A DNA stretch of 25,177 bases. Origin: Ophiothrix spiculata. Lineage: Eukaryota; Echinodermata; Ophiuroidea; Amphilepidida; Ophiotrichidae. Under the pieces are notes generated by a model. That model was not told the origin of the DNA. It saw only the letters and a program-made list of their open reading frames with translations, and ran no database searches. The translations under genes were made by a program, and so were the position numbers. The DNA lies in assembly GCA_000969725.1 (NCBI GenBank), contig JXSR01S002406.1, one strand, 5' to 3'. Positions 10,024 to 18,932 of this stretch are shown one piece after another (position 1 is the first letter of the stretch; every line of letters starts with the position of its first letter).

Positions 10024-10677
10024 TTGCCAAAACTCGATAACCTTTGCAACTCTTTTCTAAGAAAGTGGCTCCATATTCCTAGATCAGGGACACTGTCATG
10101 TTTGTATTCTTCAGGCAGTCTGGAATTGCGCAGCATTTCTCACTTGTATAAAGAATGTCACGCTTCAGCCTTTGTTCATCTAAAACGTAGTCTGGATATC
10201 AAAGTCAGGAACGCGATGGTGTCTAAGTTAGATAGGGAAGAATCTCTAACTCGCAAATTTTCGATCATTCACTATAGTAAGACTCTCTACGAGGCTGCTG
10301 TTAAGGCCCTCAAAGAAAATCCTACCCGGACTAACCTGGTTCCTACTAAACAGGGGATAATAACTAAGTTTAAAAACTTAGTTACTGACGAGATCAGGAG
10401 TCTGTGGAATGACAAAGTTAAAGACCTCATAGTTCAAGGAAAATTTCTCCAAATCATCCATCTTGAGAATTCTTGTCTTACCTGGAAGCATATAATTTAT
10501 CAACTCCCTCGTGGAGTTCTTCAGTTTGCGCTGAACGCAGCAACTGACTCTTTACCAACCTTGGCCAACCTAGGTAGATGGCGCATTAGGTCTTCCAATA
10601 ACATCAAATGTCCTCTTTGTAACAATTCCCAGACTCTTCATCACGTCTTGAATTTCTGCAAATGTATGCTTGAATAA
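10024..10677 (+). pseudogene. RT C-terminal/thumb linker and CCHC zinc knuckle of the retrotransposon
   Basis: This is the longest open stretch of the element. It is in the same frame as 9514-9855 and 9859-9987 and is separated from them only by stop codons. It carries a helical region (LPKLDNLCNSFLRKWLHIP) as in the C-terminal part of R2-like proteins. The zinc knuckle CPLCNNSQTLHHVLNFC is at 10609-10659. The stop at 10675 is premature because the frame continues directly into the endonuclease domain. The first methionine at 10024 is internal to the family protein and is not a real start. Confidence 0.85.
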
Positions 10678-10893
10678 GGTCGGTACACCTGGCGGCACGA
10701 TTCCATCTTATCTTATATTGTTTCTCTCTGCAAAGACATCGATGACGCTCAAATTTTTGCCAATCACGGGACTAATCAACACAAATCCGTCACCACCATT
10801 CCTCAAAACATCATTCCTACCTCCCAGAGGCCTGACCTTGTCATCTACTGGCCTAATCTAAAGAAACTTTGCATTTGCGAGCTTACAATTCAG
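10678..10893 (+). pseudogene. Restriction-enzyme-like (REL) endonuclease domain remnant
   Basis: In frame with the preceding zinc-knuckle segment but after its stop, the sequence reads RYTWRHDSILSYIVSLCKDI. About 40 residues later comes RPDLVIYWPNLKKL and then CICELTI. The pattern R-H-D and PD-x14-E is the core of the PD-(D/E)xK-type REL endonuclease of R2, NeSL, R4 and Hero retrotransposons, which nicks the target to prime reverse transcription. The invariant P-D (10831-10836) and E (10879-10881) are intact. The domain degrades just afterwards into short TCAGGAAATTTT repeats (10892-10998). Confidence 0.83.
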
Positions 10894-11166
10894 GAAATTT
10901 TACTGAAAATATCTTGTTTTCAGGAAATTTTGCCCTGTATAGAAGAGTAGGAAAATTGCTCTTTCCAGGAAATTTGAAGACATTTCAGGAAATTTTGGCT
11001 TCGATGACTTGCATCCCTGCCTTTAGGATGGGAATCTCATGTCCTAGGCTACTCCTTGCTTCCTTCCCTGCCAGTTTGATTATATATATTTTTCATTATA
11101 TGTTGTAGTATTAATTATATTTGTTTGCTGTATTTGTTTAATGTTAATAAACTGGCTGATAATAAA

Positions 11167-11196
11167 TTATGCAAATTAATCGCTGTTCCACCAAGT
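11167..11196 (+). repeat. Right target-site duplication of the R2/NeSL-like element
   Basis: This is the second copy of the 29-base direct repeat, immediately after the 3' end CTGATAATAAA of the element. It has one additional T (CTGTTCC instead of CTGTCC). The near identity of the copies suggests moderate age, although the element itself has stops and a frameshift. Confidence 0.88.
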
Positions 11197-12297
11197 AGAT
11201 TTTTCTAGATTTTTGATATGTTGTTGTTTATGTTTGTATGATATTATCCTATAAATATCATTACTTTTGCAATTTGTTTTACATATGGCTTTAATTTTCA
11301 TTATAATGATTAGGCTACGTCTGTAGTGCATTTGCAGTCTTCCTAAAAGATATTTTTAAAGAATTAAACTGATTTTTACTTTTGGTGAATGTGATGTTGT
11401 ATATGCTTGTGCTGTATGATATATAGAATAACTTTACTTCCGGAAATGCATAGTGGCCGAGCAGTTTTGGCCATTAACTTCAATAGTGTTGCAAATTATC
11501 TTTTGATTTAATTTTTGATTCGAAACCCCCATGAAGATGCTCATATTTTTTCCTTCAGATACATGTTATTTCATTTCCATATCAAAAATGAATTTGATAA
11601 AGATGTAGGAGATGCTGATTTGAGTGAATATCCTCATTTCATCCACGATTTTTAATTTTGGATATCCTGTGATACCGTTCATTAACAAAGGCCTCAGCCA
11701 CCATCAACTGTGTAAAGGTATCATTCTCCTGTAATTCTAAACTCTCAAATCCACTTTATAAATTTGATATTTTCCATGCTTATCACTTTGTAGATTAAGT
11801 GTCATTATAAAAATGTAAAGACTATGAAATATTACTTCTCTTATTGCAATTTTGTTGGAAGACAGAGATAGTGTCATTGCTATAATATGCTAAATGTGAA
11901 GGAGAATTTACCGATGTGTTGGTAGGCATACAACTTTATATGGTGTGAAATTTTATTTATGTTACGTTTTTAAACCATTTATTGTAACCCTTGCTGACAG
12001 AAAAAGGCAAAATTCCATTTGAAATTGGATATGCAAAAAGTTACCCAACCATTCCGTAGCGTGCTATATTAAAATCTGTTACTTTCTCACTAGTGTCTCG
12101 CTCATCAAGAGATTAAATTCATATGCAATCATAGTTTATGAAAAAAAGAACTTTACACTATTAGAAATATATTAGAAATACCATATGTTAATAAGTTACA
12201 TTTTGCTGCTGGAAGTAGTACGATAATTAACGGATATTTCCCGAAAGTTTTGTTTTGAAAATGTCGTATTAACAATTGAAAGCATCGCTATTTTCAG
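11197..12297. other. Intron sequence, nothing recognised
   Basis: AT-rich sequence between the retrotransposon's right target duplication and exon D. I found no exon-like frame, no long inverted repeat and no tandem repeat here. Confidence 0.5.
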
Positions 12298-12414
12298 GTG
12301 ATGTGGACTGGTGAACCTTGCAAAAATTTCCACCTTGTGATGTGCTTAGCTATCCTAGACGGGGAAGCTGAACATATGCAGAAAGAAGACTTTGGTTTCA
12401 GTGATATTCTTAAA
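12298..12414 (+). CDS. TBC1D15: TBC1D15/17-like RabGAP, internal exon D
   Basis: The acceptor is TATTTTCAG ending at 12297 and the donor is GTAAGT at 12415. The exon is exactly 39 codons in phase 0: VMWTGEPCKNFHLVMCLAIL, then DGEAEHMQKEDFGFSDILK. It matches the TBC1D15 segment VMWTELPCTNFHLLLCCAIL followed by a GFNEILK-like end, so it is the last part of the TBC domain. The preceding intron is about 4.8 kb and was enlarged by the retrotransposon at 9374-11166. A small inverted-repeat element starts 26 bases after the donor. Confidence 0.95.
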
Positions 12415-12440
12415 GTAAGTATGCATAGAGACTGAATGGC

Positions 12441-12619
12441 TGCTATCCCTGGTAAAAATCGGGAAAACAATTCTAGTACAAGATTGGAATGGGCAAATCT
12501 GGAACTAGAATTGTACTTCAACTGTACTAGAATTCCAAATTTGCACATTCCAATCTTGTACTAGAATTGTACCCGAATTGTACTAACTAGAATCGTACTC
12601 GATTTCTCCAGGGATAGCA
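12441..12619. mobile_element. Small foldback element just after the exon D donor
   Basis: TGCTATCCCTGG (12441-12452) is matched by CCAGGGATAGCA (12608-12619), with AAATCG/CGATTT continuing the pairing. Inside, ACAATTCTAGTACAAGATTG and its reverse complement form a second pair, and GTACAATTCTAGT is repeated several times. The roughly 179-bp unit could fold almost end to end. It begins 26 bases after the 5' splice site. Confidence 0.75.
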
Positions 12620-12895
12620 AGCAGTTTCATTGTTGACAACACAAATCGAGAAACAGATACCAGCAATTGTCAACAATGCAGTTTATGATCAGTGCCACAA
12701 AGGTTATTGTACTTGCATCTGTAAGCTTACATTTTGCTTTGTGTATTGGTTTAAACATGGAAATATAAGCTTATCTACTATTTCCATGGTTTAAATTATC
12801 TGAACATACTTGCATCTGTGTTCTGGCTCCGATAATGTAGTTTCACCTGTCCAATGGTTTATGACAGTTGTGAATAAAACTGTCATGCAATTATT

Positions 12896-13031
12896 TATTC
12901 AATCAATCAATGATACGCTGTACTTGCATGACATGCATACCCCATGAAGGAGTCTATTCGTACATGGGACCAACGGCTTTATGTGACTTCCGAACAAAGG
13001 AGCAAGTAGAGTAAAGTTTCTTGCCCAATTG
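12896..13031 (-). mobile_element. SINE fragment (body and tail), minus strand
   Basis: On the minus strand this reads CAAGAAACTTTACTCTACTT plus GCTCC (12999-13023), then a tail with ACTCCTTCATGGGGTATGCA and a terminal TTGATTGATTGAATAAATAA. The first block is 25/25 identical to the body behind the tRNA-like head at 24075-24099. The tail block matches 21401-21433 with one difference in 33. It is therefore a 5'-truncated copy of the same SINE family. Confidence 0.72.
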
Positions 13032-13088
13032 TTCTCTATTTTTTGACACCCTTAGACCAAGGCGAATATATAGATATACTACCCAGTA

Positions 13089-13160
13089 CAGAGATGCCAC
13101 TTTTCAGTATTTATACTGAAATTCAGTATTTATATGAATGTGACAAGATACATGTGAAAA
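13089..13160 (+). mobile_element. Possible single end of a hAT-like MITE
   Basis: CAGAGATGCCACTTTTCAGT begins with the same CAGAGATGCCA end as the element at 23706-23881 and is followed by direct repeats of TTCAGTATTTATA. I could not find the matching right end, so only one terminus or a broken copy may be present. Confidence 0.4.
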
Positions 13161-13381
13161 AAATATATAGTTAGAAAATCAGCGGACAGGATCTAGGCCA
13201 GTCCCTTTAAGTAATCTTGTTTCTTAAGTTTTCAAGGCAAAATATCAATTACCAGAAACCTCTAACTGGCAAGTTTCTGTCAAATAAAAACGAAAGTAGA
13301 TATTTACTTGAAACTTTCCAAATGTCCATTAATTGAGTTGATCTACACAACTTATAAATCAAAACTGCATAGCTTATCTCC

Positions 13382-13647
13382 TTTTACTACACCTCTTGAA
13401 TATTTATAAGTTAATACAGTCTTTTTATTGGTCAAATAGTGGAGACGCGTAAAAAGGATTTTTTAACTACTTTTCCGCGTGTGCGTTAAGTACAGCTGCG
13501 TGGGGATGCGTTTACGCGTTGCGTTTGTGTGTTATACACACGCGGGGAAAGTAGTAAAAACTTCAGCATGGTACTACCGTATGGCTCACGACAAATTACT
13601 AAATTTATTTCCAAGTTATATTTTGACTTTTTTAAGGTGTAGTAAAA
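13382..13647. repeat. Nested inverted repeat
   Basis: The outer arms TTTTACTACACCT (13382-13394) and AGGTGTAGTAAAA (13635-13647) enclose an inner pair, ACTACTTTTCCGCGTGTG (13466-13483) and CACACGCGGGGAAAGTAGT (13537-13555). The inner part is GC/CpG-rich compared with the neighbourhood. This may be an old foldback element; ORFs in it are not supported as genes. Confidence 0.6.
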
Positions 13648-13752
13648 CAAATACAACATGGTTTATTTAAGAGACGTATTGCAAAATACTGTCCCTGCCT
13701 CGGGGACAGTATTTTGCGATACTTCCCCTCAAACCATTTATGTTGTATTTGT
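13647..13752. mobile_element. 106-bp hairpin element
   Basis: The outer arms ACAAATACAACAT (13647-13659) and ATGTTGTATTTGT (13740-13752) enclose the central arms GTATTGCAAAATACTGTCCC (13676-13695) and GGGACAGTATTTTGCGATAC (13703-13722), with one mismatch and a 7-base loop (TGCCTCG). It abuts the previous nested repeat directly. Confidence 0.75.
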
Positions 13753-14467
13753 ATACTATCTCAGGCTACGAGCGTATTGAACGCCACTCGTGTAAAAACG
13801 TGGTGTGTTACATCAGATTGTGTTACGTTGTGTTCAATCTGGATTTTAAAAGGAGAACTGAAGCCATAATGTTGGGCGTATGTTTTATAATTAATTTTGC
13901 GCATCTCTTTGAATCAATATCCGCATGTAGGAACTAGTCTTGTAATGTCTAACAAAAGAAATGGAGAAGACATAAAAACTTGCTCAGGAAATGCGTAAAT
14001 TTTCAGCTCAGGAGGCTCTTTTTGGCCAAAATTTCAGTACACTAGACCCAACAAAATAGGTTTCAAAGGTTCATTTTTTACAGAAAATCAGTTCACCAGA
14101 CTGACATACCACCTACCACTTTCAAAGTTGAGTGCCCCCCATCTCCTGTACCAAAATCACACATCCTTCACCTTCAACATCTTCAAAATTGGACAGAATT
14201 ATTGTTATCTTAGACAGAGTACATTAATTTTTGACTTTGCTAAAAAGTCTTCACTAGCTTCCATTGGACCAATTTACTAATTGCAAATTCTGTTTAAAAA
14301 GGCTATATGCACTATGGGGATTTTGTTTTCTTTTTCAATTTTTTTCTCTTGATATAAAGAGAGCAAAAAGTCTCTTGAAAACTTTAAAAAATGCAGTATA
14401 ATGTGAATTTTTGACCCACATTACTAGCAAGTTACTAAATATGTTTATATATCCATTTTATCCCCAG

Positions 14468-14701
14468 TATGTGAATGACTTATCCTGTCATCTTGATGGT
14501 GATGCCATTCTAGCCAGAGCCGAAGCAATTTATCTACAACTCACAGAATACAAAGACTTACCTGATGTCATCAAAGTCATCCTTGGACTGGCCTCATCAG
14601 AAGATAGTGGTGCTACTGGTACAGAGTCGCCGGTATCAGAGAGCAGTATTGAGGTGTTAGCGGAATCAGAAGGGGAACAGGCTACGCAGCTTGAAACCTA
14701 A
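14468..14701 (+). CDS. TBC1D15: TBC1D15/17-like RabGAP, terminal coding exon E
   Basis: The acceptor is TTATCCCCAG ending at 14467. Phase 0 gives 77 residues and TAA at 14699-14701. The first part, YVNDLSCHLDGDAILARAEA then IYLQLTEYKDLPDVIKVILGL, matches the post-TBC helices of TBC1D15 (HINELSMKIDVEDILCKAEA form). The last roughly 35 residues are low-complexity, rich in Ser, Glu and Thr (for example ESPVSESSIEVLAESEGEQ). They are shorter than the vertebrate tail I recall, which carries further Ser/Pro-rich sequence. The upstream in-frame methionines at 14411 and 14450 are intronic and should not be used as starts. No splice donor is needed because the frame closes. Confidence 0.93.
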   Translation, partial: YVNDLSCHLDGDAILARAEAIYLQLTEYKDLPDVIKVILGLASSEDSGATGTESPVSESSIEVLAESEGEQATQLET

Positions 14702-14979
14702 CATTGGATTTCAATGTGTGTTATCAAATAAGTGCTACTTTTTATTGAAATTATATTGCAATTTCTCTGCTGAAGCAAGACAATCTAGATGCAATTATCA
14801 GATTGCTTGAACTGTATGACTCGGGGTGACTTTTAAAATGTACCATCAATCAACAATGTTATCATTCTTCGACTGCAGAGCAGGCAATTACAAGAACAAC
14901 AGTCTTGGGCAAGTATGGCTATCTGTTCAGCTTGTATTATGCCTTCATCATACCTTAGTCCATGTTGGAAGCTAAGTAA

Positions 14980-15442
14980 GAAGTCAGTTCGCGGGAAAAG
15001 TTGTAATTCATAAACATTTATGAATTCCTTCACGGCTCAATTTCCTTAAAGGAATTTCTTTACTGTACAGTAAAGAAATTCATTCACGCTAACTTTAAAT
15101 CAATTTTTGAAGCAAATATTAAAATCAGAGAACATTTTAAAGTATTTTCATACTAAATGAGACCTATTCTAAAATTTTAGCTATGAAAATTTGAATTCTA
15201 TCTGCCAAAAATTTGTGCAAATTTTTCATAAAAACTGGAAAAGTTTGGCAGAGAGAATTCAAAATTTCATAGCTAAAGTTTTAGAATAGGTTCTGTTTAA
15301 TACGAAAGTCCTTTAAAATGTTCTCAGATTTTCATAGGTTGCTCCAAAAATTGATTTAAAGTTGCCGTGAATGAATACAGAAATTGAATCGTGAAGGAAT
15401 TTGTAAACGTTTATGAATTATGACCTTTCCCGAACTGAAGTG
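14980..15442. mobile_element. Long inverted repeat (MITE or foldback) in the 3' UTR
   Basis: The left arm at about 14980-15208 and right arm at about 15244-15442 are imperfect reverse complements over some 200 bases. Paired blocks include AATTCATAAACATTTATGAA, AACTTTAAATCAATTTTTG, AGAACATTTTAAAG, ACCTATTCTAAAA and TCTGCCAAA, around a loop of about 35 bases. The left arm contains an extra palindrome (15053-15080) that the right arm lacks. Confidence 0.85.
15053..15080. repeat. Perfect 28-bp palindrome
   Basis: AATTTCTTTACTGT is followed directly by its exact reverse complement ACAGTAAAGAAATT, with no spacer. It lies inside the left arm of the larger inverted repeat and has no counterpart in the right arm. 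Confidence 0.85.
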
Positions 15443-15725
15443 CACCGACTTCCTGGAAGAGCATATGTTCTTAGTCTCTTCCTATAATTACATTATGCAT
15501 AAATAGTGTTGTATATGTTTTATCTGAGAATTGTGTGATTAATTCATTTGTCAAGTACAGTTCGTCATGTTAGTGCAAGAAAGTTGTATTTGTAATGGCT
15601 GTGATACAACATTTTATACCACCTTATCACAAGAATGCGAAAAATTGCTCAAAATCTCACCTGAAAATCCCATTCAAGAGCCACTGACCAAAGACTGGAC
15701 AGTATACAGTATGGGATGCAACTCA

Positions 15726-15739
15726 AATAAATGAATAAA
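15726..15739 (+). promoter_or_regulatory. Double AATAAA polyadenylation signal
   Basis: Two AATAAA hexamers lie 8 bases apart, on the coding strand about 1 kb after the TBC1D15-like stop codon. They are the first perfect hexamers after the stop that I could find. A TG-rich stretch (TTTCTTGCTCTCACATGATG) follows about 25 bases later, as a downstream element would. Confidence 0.45.
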
Positions 15740-16395
15740 GGCAGCTATTGCAGATACAACTTTCTTGCTCTCACATGATGAGTTTTAACTTGTTAATATG
15801 AAATCCCTGATGACCAGCAGTGTTATTTTGGCAATGGTGTAATTTTGGGGCCCTGTTCATAAATACGGAATAAAAGCAGCTTAATTGTTACCGCTTTATT
15901 TTCACTGCAATAATCACTCTTTTATGAAAACATGTAATCTTTCCAATTTTGAAACAACATTGTCTGTCAATGGAAACAGAGCGTCATTGAGACAGGTTAG
16001 TTTTTATGACATTTGAAAGCATTTTCAATGGTGTTTGGAGACAAAACCTTGATGGTAATCGAATGTTTTAATACTTTTCATGATATGTTTTAACCTTGTT
16101 GTTTTACTCCATAATTTCCCTCATTAATCAATGCCCAGCTATACTTCTGAAGCATTAACCTTGTCCAGAAAACATGGGAACTATTTTATCTTCTTTGGTT
16201 AATTTAGCTTGATAAATTGGTTACTTTTATTCCTAATATGAATAGGGTCCTAAACTACACCATTACTGTTATTTTTGTTACATTAACAAAGCTCCAATTA
16301 AAGTCAATGTTACTTGTGAATGCCCAACAACTTTGTTTTCAGGCAAGGTGCCAGTGTATAATTCAGATAGCTTTGTGTCCAACTGTGTTCTATCT

Positions 16396-16815
16396 ACCAC
16401 GTGTATCAAAAAAAATTGTGCACTGATTAAAACTGATTTTGACCTTGATAAAAGCACCAAATCATAATTTTCTTGTTATTGTAGTAAAGCAAATTTAATA
16501 AGCTTTCAAATGCAGAAAAAATGATGAAAATCGGATGAAAATTAAAAAAGATATGACCAATTTTGTAAGTACGTCTCTTTTTCTTCCATTCCAATGGGAT
16601 TTACACAGTTAAGCAAGATATTACATATCACAATTACGGGTTATGGCATTATGATAAAAGCTAAAAGTACTTACAAAATTGGTCATATCTTTTTTATTTT
16701 TCATCCGATTTCTACAATTTTTTCTGCATTTGAAAGCTTATTTATTCTGCTTTACTACAATAACAAGGTCAAAATCAGTTTTAATCCGTGCACAATTTTT
16801 TTTGATACACATGGT
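16396..16815. mobile_element. Inverted-repeat element with about 150-175 bp arms
   Basis: The left arm 16396-16572 includes GTGTATCAAAAAAAATTGTG, TAAAACTGATTTTGACCTTG, AAGCTTTCAAATGCAGAAAA and GATATGACCAATTTTGTAAG. Its reverse complement is at 16667-16815 with few mismatches. The left arm has about 28 extra bases after GACCTTG (16449-16476). The spacer is 94 bases. ORFs across it (16594-16989 and others) are not coding. Confidence 0.88.
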
Positions 16816-16899
16816 ACTGTTGCAAACTATTACTCTGTATACTCAGTTTTGCAGGAGGAACATTTTCAGACCATTTTGAACAAAACTCACACTTTTGAA

Positions 16900-18040
16900 A
16901 TATTTGACCCCCATATGACCAAACACATGACCCCTGATATGACCTTTCATATTCATGATTATAACCCAAGAATCATTCATCAGAGATAGGTTAAACTAAT
17001 TTTACCTGCTTCCTTTATCCTTATAAAAGGAGAGGAACATATTGAAATGGTTTTGGATAAGACTCAATTCAATTTTGAAATTTGACCTCATGTAACTTCA
17101 ATTTTGATTAATTTTTGATATGTTTTTCACTGGACCTTTAACCAACAGATTTTGAAAAAAACCAATAACCAGTTTTGACATTTCTTTAGTGTTTGTACAG
17201 GTATTTTAAATTCATACGTTGACCTTACAAACGGTGAAATTGAGTTCTACATTTAAAGTAAAAATACACATGACCAAATCATAGCAATTAAGAAAGAGTC
17301 CAAGAAATGTCAAATGTGTCCCCCTGTAATAGCATAAGTGTGGATTGAGCACATTAAGTAATTCAAATACATAAATGTGTATATACATGTATGTAATAAA
17401 TTACGTCCTCATTATTGGAATATGTCATATACTATTGTTTTTAGATGTTCAAAATGTATCACCTAATGATCTAGTCAAACCTAGCTAGACAATTTCAAAG
17501 TTATTACAATATGCTCTGTTTCACTTAAAATTACATATTCAGAATGCCTTTCCAATTTCCTGTTACTGGGCACTGAGTGGTGTAATAAATTTGCCGACAG
17601 ATTGCAAAACAAAATAAAAATATATTATTGAAATGTCCTAATTAGCAGAAATAAGCTTAATTGTACGACTTCTCTCATTATAAACATGGGTGTGTGTGTC
17701 ACAGATATAAATATGCACATAATTAAACCATGCATATAATTGTTGAACGGAAGAAGATATTCTTTAAATAGGTATTACAAATATCTTTTTTTTTGGCTGT
17801 TGGAGGTACAATAAATTGGCCCACAGATGGCAAACATATAACTAACATAATATTATAAAAGGTGCTATTTATATATATGGCTGCATTCAGTTAATTAAAG
17901 AGATACGCTCATTAAGAAGACTCATGCATGGCAGTTACGCAATTCCAGATTACTTTGCGGAGGGTACACAAGACATAATGAGAAGCAAATTCAGGTGAAC
18001 ATAAAAGCTTACTCATCAAGCTATCTTGGATTAGCTTCTT
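16900..18040. other. AT-rich intergenic sequence, nothing recognised apart from one shared motif
   Basis: Downstream of the TBC gene. The motif ACCCCTGATATGACCTTTCA at about 16930 is shared with about 9181-9200. I found no other gene, tandem array or long inverted repeat. Confidence 0.45.
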
Positions 18041-18045
18041 TATAA

Positions 18046-18318
18046 GGCCAAAAAAAAATTAATAGTTGTGTTGCCCTCAAGTGAGATTTCTGAAAAATTG
18101 AGTCGGTCGGTCGGAAAATAATTTTTTTTTTAATAATTTTTTTTAAAGCACCTAAAGTACCAAATTTGGGTGCATTTTCAACTATTTTCAAAATATTTTC
18201 TCAAAAAACACCTAATCTAAGCAAAATTGGGTGCTTTCCAGACCCTAATATTTTTTTTTTTAATTTTTGAATAGGGTCGATCGCTGAGGGCAACATAACA
18301 ATTTTTTTTTTTTTGGCC
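18046..18318. mobile_element. MITE, family 1 (GGCC-poly(A) ends), copy 1
   Basis: The left end GGCCAAAAAAAAATTAATAG leads to TTGTGTTGCCCTCA. The right end TGAGGGCAACATAACAATTT runs through a T tract to GGCC. Near the left end is GTCGGTCGGTCGG, with AGGGTCGATCG near the right. The layout is shared with the element at 21965-22337. No coding potential. Confidence 0.82.
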
Positions 18319-18477
18319 TAATTAACAACTTTCAAAAGTGCCTGTCTATTCTTATGTACTCATTTTACGCTCAATATTTGAGGTGATTACTCTTACAATT
18401 TTGATATAGCACCCACTATAATTTGCTTCTAAATATGTTTTTGACAACACCAATAGTTGTGATTCACATAGTCATAG

Positions 18478-18932
18478 AAGGTGTTTGGTCCATGAGAGAT
18501 CTGCCCGAAGAATTTTAGTAAAAATCGGCATGAATGATATTTTATCGATGTAGAACCGATTTTTTAAATAAAAATTGGGGGTCACCGTACTCGTTTTAGC
18601 ATGAGAGTTGGTTTAAAAACAGCATTTTTGGAGGTTTTTTGGGATAAATTAGTACAGGGGTCTATGGGAAATGTGGCAAAAGTGAAATTATTTAGTGTTG
18701 ATTCAAAAAATCTGCCCAAGCATTTTTGTTAATTTTTTCATAAAAGTTGCGCCACAAGTTCTTTCAAATAAAAAAATAAAAATTGGGGGTCACCTACTTG
18801 GTTTTCAAGAAAAATATTAAAATATGGCAATTTTTAGCTTCAAAACAGCTTTAGCATGCGTATTGCGGCACTTACCTATTCGGAAACTAGAGCGTACTGG
18901 TACGCGTGGATGGCACGTGGACCAAACACCTT
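18478..18932. mobile_element. MITE-like element with AAGGTGTTTGGTCCA ends
   Basis: AAGGTGTTTGGTCCATG (18478-18494) is matched by its reverse complement ending at 18932 (GTGGACCAAACACCTT). Inside, ATAAAAATTGGGGGTCACC occurs twice (about 18568-18587 and 18776-18795), and ATCTGCCC is also repeated. The open frame at 18856-19083 crosses the right end and is not supported as a gene. Confidence 0.72.

Larger units (their letters stand above)
9374..11166 (+). pseudogene. Degenerate R2/NeSL-like non-LTR retrotransposon, 5'-truncated
   Basis: This is a dead retrotransposon in the intron between exons C and D, on the same strand as the host gene. A reverse-transcriptase fragment comes first (9374-9500), with VHLTWFDLKDAFGSVPH. 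The frame then shifts by one near 9500-9515, where the middle fingers/palm region also appears deleted. The frame continues from about 9514 to 10890 with PFADNFNLAT, KLGLTLKPSKCKSL and KYLGAIVT. The catalytic FADD box reads FADN (9622-9633), so the second aspartate is lost. In-frame stops are TGA at 9856, TAA at 9988 and TAA at 10675. A zinc knuckle C-x2-C-x7-H-x4-C (10609-10659) and an endonuclease core follow. The tail after 10890 is degenerate. The 3' end lacks a long poly(A) and finishes in CTGATAATAAA. Assignment to R2, NeSL/Utopia or Hero is uncertain. Confidence 0.88.
14702..15745 (+). other. Probable 3' UTR of the TBC1D15/17-like gene
   Basis: The UTR is inferred from the stop at 14701 to the first good poly(A) signals, two closely spaced AATAAA hexamers at 15726-15731 and 15734-15739. 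I saw no AATAAA between the stop and 15726. The most striking content is the inverted repeat at about 14980-15442, listed separately. The open frame on the minus strand at 14833-15033 has no recognisable similarity. The real cleavage site needs transcript data. Confidence 0.5.

Noticed and set aside
16594-16989. 131-residue ORF downstream of the TBC gene
   Set aside because: It runs through the right arm of an inverted repeat and has no recognisable domain or gene structure.
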